DNA from: Streptomyces sp. NBC_00224
GTDB taxonomy: Bacteria > Actinomycetota > Actinomycetes > Streptomycetales > Streptomycetaceae
Length of the DNA: 64,000 nucleotides
Reading direction: 5' to 3'
Assembly: GCF_041435195.1 (NCBI RefSeq)
Contig: NZ_CP108106.1
Location: 7,329,001 to 7,393,000 of the forward strand
Within the stretch, counting starts at the first letter, position 1, and each line of letters starts with the position of its first letter. The notes under the pieces are model-generated. The model was not told where the DNA came from and ran no database searches. It saw nothing but the letters and a program-made list of their open reading frames with translations. Both the position numbers and the translations under genes were made by a program. Shown here piece by piece: positions 49,844 to 57,673 of this stretch.

Positions 49844-50818
49844 TCAGGCCTTGCCGCGGGCCAGCATCCGGGCCTTGCGCGCGGCGAGCTTCTCGTCGAA
49901 CTTGCTCGCCTCCGCGTCGAGGCCGCCCATGTACAGGCCGAGTTCCTCCTGCGCCTTGAGACCCTCCGGGCCGAGCCCGTCGATCTCCAGGACCTTCAGG
50001 AAGCGCAGCACGGGCTGGATCACGTCGTCGTGGTGGATGCGCACGTTGTAGATCTCGCCGATCGCCATCTGCGCGGCGGCCCGCTCGAAGCCCGGCATGC
50101 CGTGGCCGGGCATCCGGAAGCCGACGACCACGTCGCGTACCGCCTGCATGGTCAGGTCGGGAGCCATCTCGAAGGCCGCGCCGAGCAGGTTGCGGTAGAA
50201 GACCATGTGCAGGTTCTCGTCGGTGGCGATCCGCGCCAGCATGCGGTCGCAGACCGGGTCGCCCGACTGGTGGCCGGTGTTCCGGTGCGAGATGCGGGTA
50301 GCGAGCTCCTGGAAGGCCACGTACGCGACGGAGTGCAGCATCGAGTGCCGGTTGTCGGACTCGAACCCCTCCGACATGTGCGCCATACGGAACTGCTCCA
50401 GCTTGTCCGGGTCCACGGCGCGAGAGGCGAGCAGGTAGTCACGCATCACGATGCCGTGCCGGCCCTCCTCGGCGGTCCAGCGGTGCACCCAGGTGCCCCA
50501 GGCGCCGTCGCGCCCGAAGAGGCTGGCGATCTCGTGGTGGTAGCTCGGCAGGTTGTCCTCGGTGAGGAGGTTCACCACGAGCGCGATCTTGCCTATGTCC
50601 GTGACCTTGGACTGCTGCGGCTCCCACGCCTCGCCGTCCTCGAAGAGGCCGGGGAAGTTGCGTGCGTCCGACCACGGCACGTAGTCGTGCGGCATCCAGT
50701 CCTTGGCCACCTTGAGGTGCCGGTTGAGCTCCTTCTCGACGACCTCCTCCAGCGCGTACAGCAGTCGGGCGTCGGTCCACACGTCCGAACTGCCGAGGTG
50801 GGGAGAGGTGATCGTCAC
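49844..50818 (-). CDS. desA: Acyl-ACP (stearoyl-type) desaturase
   Basis: This 324-residue protein starts at GTG 50818. The di-iron ligands are in HHEIASL, EEGRHGIVM and DENLHMVF, the soluble plant-type desaturase pattern that also includes mycobacterial DesA proteins. It introduces a double bond into ACP-bound fatty acids and so adjusts membrane fluidity. The promoter at 50885-50913 overlaps palindromic sites (50856-50888), so repression by a TetR-type fatty-acid sensor is likely, though none is encoded next to it. Confidence 0.93.
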   Translation of the reverse strand: MTITSPHLGSSDVWTDARLLYALEEVVEKELNRHLKVAKDWMPHDYVPWSDARNFPGLFEDGEAWEPQQSKVTDIGKIALVVNLLTEDNLPSYHHEIASLFGRDGAWGTWVHRWTAEEGRHGIVMRDYLLASRAVDPDKLEQFRMAHMSEGFESDNRHSMLHSVAYVAFQELATRISHRNTGHQSGDPVCDRMLARIATDENLHMVFYRNLLGAAFEMAPDLTMQAVRDVVVGFRMPGHGMPGFERAAAQMAIGEIYNVRIHHDDVIQPVLRFLKVLEIDGLGPEGLKAQEELGLYMGGLDAEASKFDEKLAARKARMLARGKA

Positions 50819-50855
50819 GAGGGTGCTCCAGGGGGACGGGGAGAGGGGACGGGCT

Positions 50856-50888
50856 ACCTACGGCTACGTAGGTTACGAGACCGTAGGT
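50856..50888. promoter_or_regulatory. Operator of the desaturase gene
   Basis: ACCTACG (50856-50862), GCTA, CGTAGGT (50867-50873) form a perfect dyad. A third half-site CGTAGGT lies at 50882-50888 and overlaps the -10. The arrangement fits a dimeric repressor at the start of transcription. Confidence 0.65.
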
Positions 50889-50913
50889 TAAGCGCGCAGT
50901 AAGCCCCAGCCAA
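50885..50913 (-). promoter_or_regulatory. Promoter of the desaturase gene
   Basis: Minus-strand TTGGCT (50913-50908), 17 bases, TAACCT (50890-50885). The predicted start of transcription near 50878 falls between the half-sites of the operator. Confidence 0.55.
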
Positions 50914-50993
50914 GTCCCGCCCTCCTCCCCCTCGACTACTCTCCGTTATTTCAGCAGGCCATAGCGGGCCACTCGGAGACAAGTCGGACATCC

Positions 50994-52634
50994 TCAGCTG
51001 CCTTCCCTCACCTCCTCGGCCGTCGTGTCGCGCAGCCCGCCGTCGAGCAGCAGCCACCGGGTGACCCCGATCGACTCCAGGAACGGCACGTCGTGGCTCG
51101 CCACGATCAGGGCGCCCTCGAAGGCGGTCAGCGCGTCGGTGAGCCGCCGCACGCTCGCCATGTCCAGGTTGTTCGTCGGCTCGTCCAGCATCAGGAGCCG
51201 CGGCGCGGGCTCGGCGAGCAGCAGCGCGGCGAGCGAGGCCCGGAAGCGCTCGCCCCCCGAGAGGGTCCCGGCCGGACGGTCGGCCCGGGCCCCCTTGAAC
51301 AGGAAGCGGGCGAGCCGCGCCCGGATCGCGTTGCCGGTGGCGCCGGGCGCGTACCGCGCCACGTTCTCCACCACGCTCAGCTCGTCGTCCAGCACATCGA
51401 GACGCTGCGGCAGGAACCGCAGCGGCACGTGCACCTCCGCCTCGCCGGCCGCCGGTGCGAGCTGCCCGGCGAGCGCCCGCAGCAGGGTCGTCTTGCCGGC
51501 CCCGTTGCGGCCGACGAGCGCGATCCGCTCCGGCCCGTGGATCTCCAGGTTGCCCAACGCCCGCTCCGCGTACGGCAGCCGGAGGTCACGCAGGGTCAGG
51601 ACGGTCTGGCCCGGGTGGACCTTGGTGTACGGGAGCTCGATGCGGATCTCGTCGTCGTCCCGGACCGCGTCGACGGCCTCGTCGAGCCGGCCCCGGGCCT
51701 GGGCGAGGCGCTCGGTCTGCAGGATGCGGTGCTTGCCCGCCGACACCTGGGCATCGCTCCTGCGGCCGTTGGCGACGATCTTCGGCACCCGCTTGTTCTC
51801 GTAGCTCTTCTGGGCGAACCGCTTGCGCCGGGCCAACTTGACGTGGGTGTCCGTGAGTTCGCGCTTCTGCCGCTGGACGTCGGCCTCGGCGGTCCGCACC
51901 ATCCGCTCGGCCGCCTCCTGCTCCACGGCCAGCGCCTCCTCGTACGCCGAGAAGTTGCCGCCGTACCAGGACACCTCGCCGTCGTGCAGATCCGCGATCT
52001 GGTCGACCCGGTCGAGGAGTTCACGGTCGTGGCTCACCACGACCATCACGCCGGGCCAGGCCGCGACCGCGTCGTAGAGCCGCCGACGGGCCCGCAGATC
52101 CAGGTTGTTGGTCGGCTCGTCGAGCAGCAGGACGTCGGGGCGGCGCAACAGCAGCGCGGCAAGACGCAGCAGCACCGACTCGCCGCCGGAGAGCTCCCCG
52201 ATGGTCCGGTCGAGACCGACTGCGTCCAGGCCGAGCTGTCCGAGCGCCGCCCGGGCCCGCTCCTCCACGTCCCAGTCGTCGCCGACCGCCGTGAAGTGCT
52301 CCTCGCGGGTGTCGCCCGCCTCGATGGCGTGCAGCGCGGCCCGTACCCGGTCGATGCCGAGGGCCTCGTCGACCCGCATACCGGTGGCCAGGGTCAGGTT
52401 CTGCGGCAGATAGCCGATCTCGCCCGCCGCCGCGACCCGGCCGCCGACCGGGGTGAGTTCACCGGCGAGCAGGCGCAACAGCGTTGACTTTCCTGATCCG
52501 TTGAGGCCGATCAGACCGGTGCGGCCGGGGCCGACGGCCAGCTGGAAGCCGTCGAACACCGAGGTGCCGTCGGGCCAGGCGAAGGTGAGGTCGGAGCAGT
52601 TGATGTGCGTCGAGGACGCGGAGTAAGTAGACAT
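50994..52634 (-). CDS. ABC-F ATPase, ribosome-protection or translation-factor type
   Basis: This 546-residue protein has two nucleotide-binding domains and no membrane part. Walker A motifs are GLNGSGKST (about 43) and GRNGAGKTT (about 370); signatures are LSGGE in both halves; both Walker B motifs read LLLDEPTNN or LMLDEPTNN. The linker between the halves (about 235-320) is charged and helical and would reach the ribosome P-site. ABC-F proteins relieve antibiotic-stalled ribosomes. GGGAG precedes the ATG. The long leader with a WblC/WhiB7-like promoter and attenuator-like pairing supports antibiotic-induced expression. Confidence 0.93.
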   Translation of the reverse strand: MSTYSASSTHINCSDLTFAWPDGTSVFDGFQLAVGPGRTGLIGLNGSGKSTLLRLLAGELTPVGGRVAAAGEIGYLPQNLTLATGMRVDEALGIDRVRAALHAIEAGDTREEHFTAVGDDWDVEERARAALGQLGLDAVGLDRTIGELSGGESVLLRLAALLLRRPDVLLLDEPTNNLDLRARRRLYDAVAAWPGVMVVVSHDRELLDRVDQIADLHDGEVSWYGGNFSAYEEALAVEQEAAERMVRTAEADVQRQKRELTDTHVKLARRKRFAQKSYENKRVPKIVANGRRSDAQVSAGKHRILQTERLAQARGRLDEAVDAVRDDDEIRIELPYTKVHPGQTVLTLRDLRLPYAERALGNLEIHGPERIALVGRNGAGKTTLLRALAGQLAPAAGEAEVHVPLRFLPQRLDVLDDELSVVENVARYAPGATGNAIRARLARFLFKGARADRPAGTLSGGERFRASLAALLLAEPAPRLLMLDEPTNNLDMASVRRLTDALTAFEGALIVASHDVPFLESIGVTRWLLLDGGLRDTTAEEVREGS

Positions 52635-52675
52635 GGATGTCTCCCGGTTGCGGGGAAGGGCGGGGGCAACGGGAA

Positions 52676-52797
52676 CTGAGACACCGGTGTCAGGGCAGCA
52701 GGAGAAAAGAAAAGAGGCCCTGGTCGTGGAGGACGGCTCGGAGGCAGGTCACACCGCGCGCGCGACACGGAAGGGAGTGCGCGAAACGGTGTCTCAG
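52676..52797 (-). promoter_or_regulatory. Attenuator-like leader of the ABC-F gene
   Basis: CGGTGTCTCAG (52787-52797) and CTGAGACACCG (52676-52686) are perfect 11-base complements about 100 bases apart in the leader. The second arm can alternatively fold on itself (GACACCGGTGTC, 52680-52691). A pyrimidine and T-rich stretch on the transcript lies between (52716-52701). A tiny reading frame sits just before the first arm. These mutually exclusive pairings are typical of ribosome-mediated attenuation, but no strong terminator stem is visible directly before the T-rich part. Confidence 0.45.
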
Positions 52798-52802
52798 GTG
52801 CC

Positions 52803-52814
52803 TCAGACGAGCAA
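52803..52814 (-). CDS. Candidate three-codon leader peptide upstream of the ABC-F gene
   Basis: TTG-CTC-GTC-TGA would encode Met-Leu-Val. GGAG stands 7 bases before the TTG. It lies about 30 bases after the predicted start of transcription and directly before the first arm of the attenuator-like pairing. It is too short for any family test, so it rests only on position and the ribosome site. Confidence 0.3.
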   Translation of the reverse strand: MLV

Positions 52815-52850
52815 CGTCCTACTCCGATCGACGACAACAGGGCCGAGATG

Positions 52851-52880
52851 AACGTACGACGTGACGTCGGCCGTGTGCAA
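52851..52880 (-). promoter_or_regulatory. Promoter of the ABC-F gene, WblC/WhiB7-like
   Basis: Minus-strand TTGCAC (52880-52875), 18 bases, TACGTT (52856-52851). An AT-rich TAAATCG lies immediately upstream of the -35, the position of the AT-hook recognition patch in WhiB7-dependent promoters. The leader to the start codon would be about 210 bases. Confidence 0.5.
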
Positions 52881-52935
52881 ACGATTTACGGCACGCGGTT
52901 GATCGGCGCGGCGGCGGGTGTCGGCGGCGGGGCCG

Positions 52936-53352
52936 TCAGCGCGCGTCGCGCAGCAGCGTGGCGAGGTCCTCGTCGAGGTCGAGGTAGTGGTGCTCGTGGC
53001 CGGGGGGCACCATCAGCTGGGTGCGCTTGAGGAAGCGGCGCAGCTCGGAGGTGCGGATGTGCACCATCGCGGTGCCCTCGGGTGCGTGGAACTCCACGAC
53101 CGTGCGGTCGAACCCGTACGGCCGGACCCGGACGTCGCCCATCCCCGCCGAGGTGTCGACCCCCGCCTCAAGGAGTTCGCGCGCGAACGCCCAGCAGACC
53201 TCCACCCCTTCGAGGGTGGCGGGCGCGGGGAAGACCATCCGCACGGCGAACGGGTCCTCGCGGTCGTAGCTCAGCACCGCGGGGACGGTCTGCACCCGCG
53301 GGTCGGACGCGATCAGGCGGGCCTCGACGGCTTGCTCGATGACAGTGGACAA
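52936..53352 (-). CDS. ssgD: SsgA-like sporulation/cell-division regulator (SsgD-like)
   Basis: This 138-residue protein starts at TTG 53352 with AGGGGAG at 7 bases. SsgA-family features are PAVLSYDREDPFAVRMVF, VCWAFARELLEAG, GDVRVRP and the ending with LDLDEDLATLL. SsgA-like proteins exist only in sporulating actinomycetes and guide septum or lateral-wall synthesis. The N-terminus (MSTVIEQ) and the neighbourhood recall SsgD of S. coelicolor; that specific name is from memory of the family, not a search. Confidence 0.85.
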   Translation of the reverse strand: MSTVIEQAVEARLIASDPRVQTVPAVLSYDREDPFAVRMVFPAPATLEGVEVCWAFARELLEAGVDTSAGMGDVRVRPYGFDRTVVEFHAPEGTAMVHIRTSELRRFLKRTQLMVPPGHEHHYLDLDEDLATLLRDAR

Positions 53353-53560
53353 CGCCCTGCTCCCCTAACCTCACGACCGGGTACTTCTCTTCCTGCTGTT
53401 CACGAAGACGGCAGAAAACACGGTTGCGTGCACAGGAGCCGAGGGTGAGCTGTGTCACCTGATCGCTACGTGTGCGTCACTTACCGGTGCGTCACCGCGC
53501 GTTCTTACGCGGTGCTTAACGGGCTCCGGATTGATGTCGGTACGGTCGAATTTCGCCCTC

Positions 53561-53589
53561 TGGACGCCCCTCGCGCGGTCGGCTAGCTT
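53561..53589 (+). promoter_or_regulatory. Promoter giving a leaderless transcript
   Basis: TGGACG (53561-53566), 17 bases, TAGCTT (53584-53589). The ATG at 53598 begins 8 bases after the -10, so the mRNA should start at or next to the ATG. No ribosome site exists upstream of that ATG, in agreement. Confidence 0.55.
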
Positions 53590-53597
53590 CCAGCGCC

Positions 53598-54695
53598 ATG
53601 AAGCCCATGGGGAAGACGAGACGCATGCTGTCGGTGGGCCTGGCCGGGGTGGCGCTGGCGGCCGCGCTGACCGCACCGGCCCAGGCGCACGGCCACGGCG
53701 GGGACCACGGCGACGGCAGCCCGGCACCTGCCTGGCAGCTGACACAGACCGGTACGGACGCCCGGTTCCGCGGGCTCGCGGCGGTCAGCCGGAGCACCGC
53801 GTGGGTGGCCGGTACGAAGGGCACGGTGCTGCGGACCGCCGACGGCGGGCGCACTTGGCGCGATGTCTCGCCTCCGGGCGCGGGCGAGCTGGAGTTCCGC
53901 GATGTGGAGGCCTTCGACGGACGGCGGGCCGTGGTGCTGGCCATCGGCGAGGGCGAGGCGTCCCGGGTCTACCGGACCGAGGACGGCGGAGCCACCTGGA
54001 AGGAGTCGTTCCGCAACCCCGACCCCAAGGCGTTCTACGACTGCCTCACCTTCTTCGACCACCGCCACGGCCTGGCGGTGAGCGACCCGGTCGACGGCAA
54101 GTACCGCATCCTGTCCACCGCCGACGGCGGCCGCTCCTGGAAGGTGCTGCCGAATGCCGGGATGCCCGACGCGCAGCCCGGCGAGGCCTCCTTCGCGGCG
54201 AGCGGCCAGTGCCTGGTGAGCTCCGGGCCGCACGACGTGTGGCTGGCCACCGGCGGCGCCGCCACCGCGCGCGTCCTGCACTCCGCCGACCGCGGCCTGA
54301 CCTGGACGGCGGCCGCGTCGACGGTCCCGGCCGGGGACCCGGCGCGCGGCGTCTTCGGGCTCGCCTTCCGCGACCGTACGCACGGGATCGCGGTCGGCGG
54401 CGACTACCGGGCCGGACAGGCCTCGCCGCGGGCGGCCGAGGTCACCGGCAACGGCGGCCGCAGCTGGCTCCCGGCGGCGGCCCCGGTCGCGGCCTACCGC
54501 TCCGGCGTCGCCTGGCTGCCGCACAGCCGGTCGGCCGCGCTCGCGGTGGGCCCCACCGGCACCGACGCGACCACCGACGGCGGCCGCACCTGGCGCACCG
54601 TCGACACCGGCTCGTACGACACCGTGGACTGCGCGCCCGACCGCGGCTGCTGGGCGTCGGGCGAGAAGGGAAGGGTGGCCCGGCTGGCCCGCTAG
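53598..54695 (+). CDS. Secreted BNR/Asp-box beta-propeller protein
   Basis: This 365-residue protein has a signal sequence (about 1-30) followed by His-rich HGHGGDHGDG. Six Asp-box repeats are visible (ADGGRTW, EDGGATW, ADGGRSW, ADRGLTW, GNGGRSW, TDGGRTW), each at a beta-turn of a propeller blade. Similar proteins are annotated as oxidoreductases or photosystem-assembly-like, without proof; no sialidase active-site set is evident. The role is unknown, probably extracellular. ATG 53607 is an alternative start. Its stop overlaps the end of the convergent YciI gene. Confidence 0.85.
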   Translation: MKPMGKTRRMLSVGLAGVALAAALTAPAQAHGHGGDHGDGSPAPAWQLTQTGTDARFRGLAAVSRSTAWVAGTKGTVLRTADGGRTWRDVSPPGAGELEFRDVEAFDGRRAVVLAIGEGEASRVYRTEDGGATWKESFRNPDPKAFYDCLTFFDHRHGLAVSDPVDGKYRILSTADGGRSWKVLPNAGMPDAQPGEASFAASGQCLVSSGPHDVWLATGGAATARVLHSADRGLTWTAAASTVPAGDPARGVFGLAFRDRTHGIAVGGDYRAGQASPRAAEVTGNGGRSWLPAAAPVAAYRSGVAWLPHSRSAALAVGPTGTDATTDGGRTWRTVDTGSYDTVDCAPDRGCWASGEKGRVARLAR

Positions 54696-54991
54696 GCGGG
54701 CAATTCCTGCCGGAAAGCGGCGAGTTCGGGGGCGACCCTGGTCGCGTAGAACTCGGTGATCCGGTACGCGCAGACGCCGTTGACGCTGAAGGGGTCGGTC
54801 GCCGTGATCTTCTCGATCGCCGCGCGATCGTCCCCGACGGCCAGGATGATCCCGCCCTCGCGGGGCTCCTTGCGACCGGAGGCGATGAACACCCCGGCCT
54901 CGTACTGCCCGTTCAGCCAGACGACGTGCTCGGCGAGCAGCTCGTCGACGCGCTCGATGGGGGCGGTGTAGGTCAGGTCCAGTATGAACAT
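54692..54991 (-). CDS. YciI-family protein
   Basis: This 99-residue protein starts at ATG 54991 (MFILDLTYTAPIERVDELL). RVDELLAEHVVWLNGQYEAG and FIASGRKEPREGG, with a conserved His and Asp, fit the YciI/dimeric ferredoxin-like fold; members act in small-molecule turnover or are of unknown role. Longer frames upstream run antisense to the endonuclease V gene and are not real. Confidence 0.88.
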   Translation of the reverse strand: MFILDLTYTAPIERVDELLAEHVVWLNGQYEAGVFIASGRKEPREGGIILAVGDDRAAIEKITATDPFSVNGVCAYRITEFYATRVAPELAAFRQELPA

Positions 54992-55031
54992 GATCGTCAG
55001 GCTACTCCGGCCCGCGTCTAGGCTGAGGGGC

Positions 55032-55736
55032 ATGGTGACGCTCACAGAGATCCCCGAGGGCTGGCCCGTCGACGAGGCGGGGGCGCTGGCCGTGCAGGAC
55101 GAACTGCGCGGCCGGGTCGTGCTCGACGAGCCCGGACCGCCGCCCGGCGCCGGTCTGGTCACGGGCGTGGACGTGGCGTACGACGACGAGCGGGACGTCG
55201 TCGCGGCGGCCGCCGTCGTCCTGGACGCGGCCACCCTGGAGGTCGTCGAGGAGTCCACCGCCGTCGGCCGGGTCGCCTTCCCGTACGTGCCCGGGCTGCT
55301 CGCCTTCCGGGAGATCCCCACGGTCCTGGCGGCCCTGGGCGCGCTGGCCTGCGACCCCGGCCTGGTGGTCTGCGACGGGTACGGGCTCGCCCACCCGCGC
55401 CGCTTCGGCCTCGCCTCCCACCTCGGCGTCCTCACCGGGCTTGCGGTGATCGGCGTCGCCAAGAACCCGTTCACCTTCGCGTACGAGCAGCCGGGCGCCC
55501 GGCGCGGTGAGGCTTCGGCGCTGGTGGCCGGGCAGGGCGAGGAGGTCGGCCGGGCGCTGCGCACCCAGGACGCCGTCAAGCCGGTGTTCGTCTCCGTCGG
55601 ACACCGGGTGAGCCTGGACAACGCCTGCGCCCACGTCCTGCGACTGACCCCGCGCTACCGCCTCCCGGAGTCGACGCGCAGGGCGGACGCGTTGTGCAGG
55701 GAGGCCCTGCGGACGGCGCTGCATCGCACCCCCTAG
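55032..55736 (+). CDS. nfi: Endonuclease V (deoxyinosine 3'-endonuclease)
   Basis: This 234-residue enzyme cuts DNA near deaminated adenine. Motifs: metal-binding Asp in GVDVAYDD, the YVPGLLAFRE wedge/active-site Glu, and VCDGYGLAHPRRFGLASHLGV with the second Asp and His. ATG 55032 is preceded by GAGGGG very closely; TAGGCT at 55019-55024 could be a -10 for a leaderless mRNA. GTG 55035 is the alternative. Confidence 0.92.
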   Translation: MVTLTEIPEGWPVDEAGALAVQDELRGRVVLDEPGPPPGAGLVTGVDVAYDDERDVVAAAAVVLDAATLEVVEESTAVGRVAFPYVPGLLAFREIPTVLAALGALACDPGLVVCDGYGLAHPRRFGLASHLGVLTGLAVIGVAKNPFTFAYEQPGARRGEASALVAGQGEEVGRALRTQDAVKPVFVSVGHRVSLDNACAHVLRLTPRYRLPESTRRADALCREALRTALHRTP

Positions 55737-55805
55737 GGGCGCGGGGAACTGCGCGACCAGCCACGCACGGTCCGCAGCCGAAATCCAGCGCCCCCAGCGG
55801 AGCGC

Positions 55806-57038
55806 CTAGCGCTGCGCGGCCACCCGAAAACGGATTCCCGCCTTCTGAATCCGGTCCAGCAGGGCGTCGCCCATCGCCGTGACGGTCGTCAACTGGCCCG
55901 ACGCCGGAGGCAGTTCGTCGAACGCCAGGCTCAGCGCGCCCTCCGCGAGGATCTTCGCGGTCTCGCCGTACCCCGGGTCGCCGCCCGAGACCTCGGTGAA
56001 CACCCGGCGCCCGCCGCCCTCGCCGACGAAGCGCAGCGAGAACCAGCTGCGGTCGCGGCGCTCCTGGTCGGGGCCGCTGCCCGGCTCGTAACGGTTGATC
56101 AGCCACCGCCGCGCGGCGGGCAGTTGGGCCACGCCGAACGCCGCGCCCGCCCCGGCCACCGCGCCGAGCGCCAGCGGCAGCCGCCGCACGGCCGCGAAGT
56201 GGCGGTAGCGGAAGTCGGGGCCGTAGCGGGCGCTCGCCGAGGCCGAGCGGGCCACCACCATCGGGTCGAGGACCGGCAGCGGCAGCGCCCAGGCGCCCGT
56301 CTCGCGGCTGAAGTGCGGTGTGCCCAGCGGGGCACGGGCCCGGCGTCCGACGAGCCGGGGCTCGTGCAGCCGCCGCTCCCGGGCCGCCCGCAGCTGCTGC
56401 GGGCCGCGCCCCATCGCGGTGAGCGCGGAGGCCAGGGTGCCGCCGGAGAACGTCGCGTTGGAGCGTACGAAGCCGTCCACGCGCAGCGGCACGCCCTCGG
56501 GCAGCTGCTGGACCGTGTAGTACACACCCAGGTCGCACGGCACCGAGTCGAAGCCGCAGGCGTGCACCAGGCGCGCGCCGGTCTCCCGGGCCCGCGCGTC
56601 GTGGCGTACGTACATCGTGTCCACGAACTCCGGCTCGCCGGTCAGATCGAGGTAGTCGGTCCCCGCCTCGGCGCACGCGGCGACCAGGCCCTCGCCGTAC
56701 CAGACGTACGGGCCGACCGTGGTGGCCACCACCCGCGCGGACTCGGCGAGCGCGCGCAGCGACTCGGGGTCGGCCGAGTCCGCGGTGATCAGGGGGAGCG
56801 AGGCGCACGCCGGGTCGATCGCGGCCAGCCGCTCGCGCAGCCGCTCCAATTTGGCGGCCGACCGCCCGGCCAGCGCCCAGCGGCACCCCTGGGGCGCGTG
56901 CGCGGCCAGATACTCCGCCGTGAGGGTGCCCACGAAGCCCGTGGCCCCGAACAGCACGATGTCGTACGGCCTCGCCGCCCGCTGCGCCTTCTGCTCCGCC
57001 GACCGCTCTGACCGTTGCGACTGTTCCGACCGTTCCAA
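55806..57038 (-). CDS. Saccharopine dehydrogenase-like NAD(P)-binding protein (trans-acting enoyl reductase type)
   Basis: I choose TTG 57038, because GGAGG stands 8 bases upstream; the frame is open for 30 codons more but there without a ribosome site. The 410-residue product has a Rossmann site YDIVLFGATGFVGTLTAEYL, followed by TVGPYVWYGEGLVAACAEAG and HACGFDSVPCDLG. Mycobacterial relatives include the trans-acting enoyl reductase of phthiocerol lipids; saccharopine chemistry is unlikely. A substrate in Streptomyces is not known. Confidence 0.87.
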   Translation of the reverse strand: MERSEQSQRSERSAEQKAQRAARPYDIVLFGATGFVGTLTAEYLAAHAPQGCRWALAGRSAAKLERLRERLAAIDPACASLPLITADSADPESLRALAESARVVATTVGPYVWYGEGLVAACAEAGTDYLDLTGEPEFVDTMYVRHDARARETGARLVHACGFDSVPCDLGVYYTVQQLPEGVPLRVDGFVRSNATFSGGTLASALTAMGRGPQQLRAARERRLHEPRLVGRRARAPLGTPHFSRETGAWALPLPVLDPMVVARSASASARYGPDFRYRHFAAVRRLPLALGAVAGAGAAFGVAQLPAARRWLINRYEPGSGPDQERRDRSWFSLRFVGEGGGRRVFTEVSGGDPGYGETAKILAEGALSLAFDELPPASGQLTTVTAMGDALLDRIQKAGIRFRVAAQR

Positions 57039-57155
57039 GGGGATTTCCTCCGCTTCTGCCCCGGTCGCGCTCCCGCGCCGTTGTCGGTGGCTGAGGCTAG
57101 CGTGAGAAGCGGTGTCACGGGTGATCAAGGTCGCGGGTGATCAAGGAGGACGGAC

Positions 57156-57539
57156 ATGGGAGCACCGCCGAAGGCCGCGCTGGCGAAAAGGGAGAAGGTG
57201 CGGACGTTCGCCCTGGGGCTGCCGGGGGCCGTCGAGGAGTACCCCTGGGGCGAGACCGTGGTCAAGGTCAACAAGAAGATCTTCGTCTTCCTCGGCGTCG
57301 GTGACGGCAACTATCCGCTGGGCATGGGCGTCAAGCTGACGGACGAGGCCACGCACGCGCACGCCCTGACCTCACCGGGCGCCCAGCCGTCCGGGTACGG
57401 CCTGGGCAAGTCGGGCTGGGTGCAGGTGCCGCTGGCCGAGAAGGGCGCGCCGAGGGCGGATCTGCTCTGTGAATGGGTGGAGGAGAGCTATCGGGCGATC
57501 GCCACGAAGAAGCTGATCGCGGAGCTCGACGCCGGCTGA
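57156..57539 (+). CDS. MmcQ/YjbR-family protein
   Basis: This 127-residue protein starts after an ideal AGGAGG. Typical features are VRTFALGLPGAVEEYPWGE, a VNKKIFVFLGV strand, a KLTDEA stretch, SGWVQVPL and a VEESYRAIATKKLI helix. These small CyaY-like fold proteins may bind DNA; no firm role is known. It is divergent from the gene at 55806-57038. Confidence 0.9.
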   Translation: MGAPPKAALAKREKVRTFALGLPGAVEEYPWGETVVKVNKKIFVFLGVGDGNYPLGMGVKLTDEATHAHALTSPGAQPSGYGLGKSGWVQVPLAEKGAPRADLLCEWVEESYRAIATKKLIAELDAG

Positions 57540-57577
57540 GCCGGGCCGGTGGAACACTGGCGGACCACTCGGTAAAA

Positions 57578-57591
57578 ACCAAGCGCTTGCT
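57578..57591. promoter_or_regulatory. TetR-type operator resembling the KstR2 motif
   Basis: ACCAAGCGCTTGCT fits AnCAAGnnCTTGnT, the 14-base motif described for KstR2 in mycobacteria. It lies 12 bases upstream of the candidate -35 of the beta-oxidation operon. Confidence 0.5.
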
Positions 57592-57603
57592 CGCGCAAGG
57601 GGC

Positions 57604-57650
57604 TTGTGCGAAGTGGAACGTGTTCTTAGCATCACTGATGTTACATCAGT
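57604..57650 (+). promoter_or_regulatory. Promoter and palindromic operator of the beta-oxidation operon
   Basis: TTGTGC (57604-57609), 17 bases, TAGCAT (57627-57632). A perfect palindrome ACTGATGT-T-ACATCAGT (57634-57650) covers the predicted start of transcription near 57639, as expected for a repressor site. The palindrome is unambiguous; the promoter is a fair match. Confidence 0.6.
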
Positions 57651-57673
57651 TGTGTCACAGTGCTGGGGGCTCG

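Noticed and set aside
55806..55992. Frameshift or pseudogene at the 3' end of the enoyl-reductase-like gene
   Set aside because: The frame is intact to a normal stop; overlapping long frames on the same strand are shadows.
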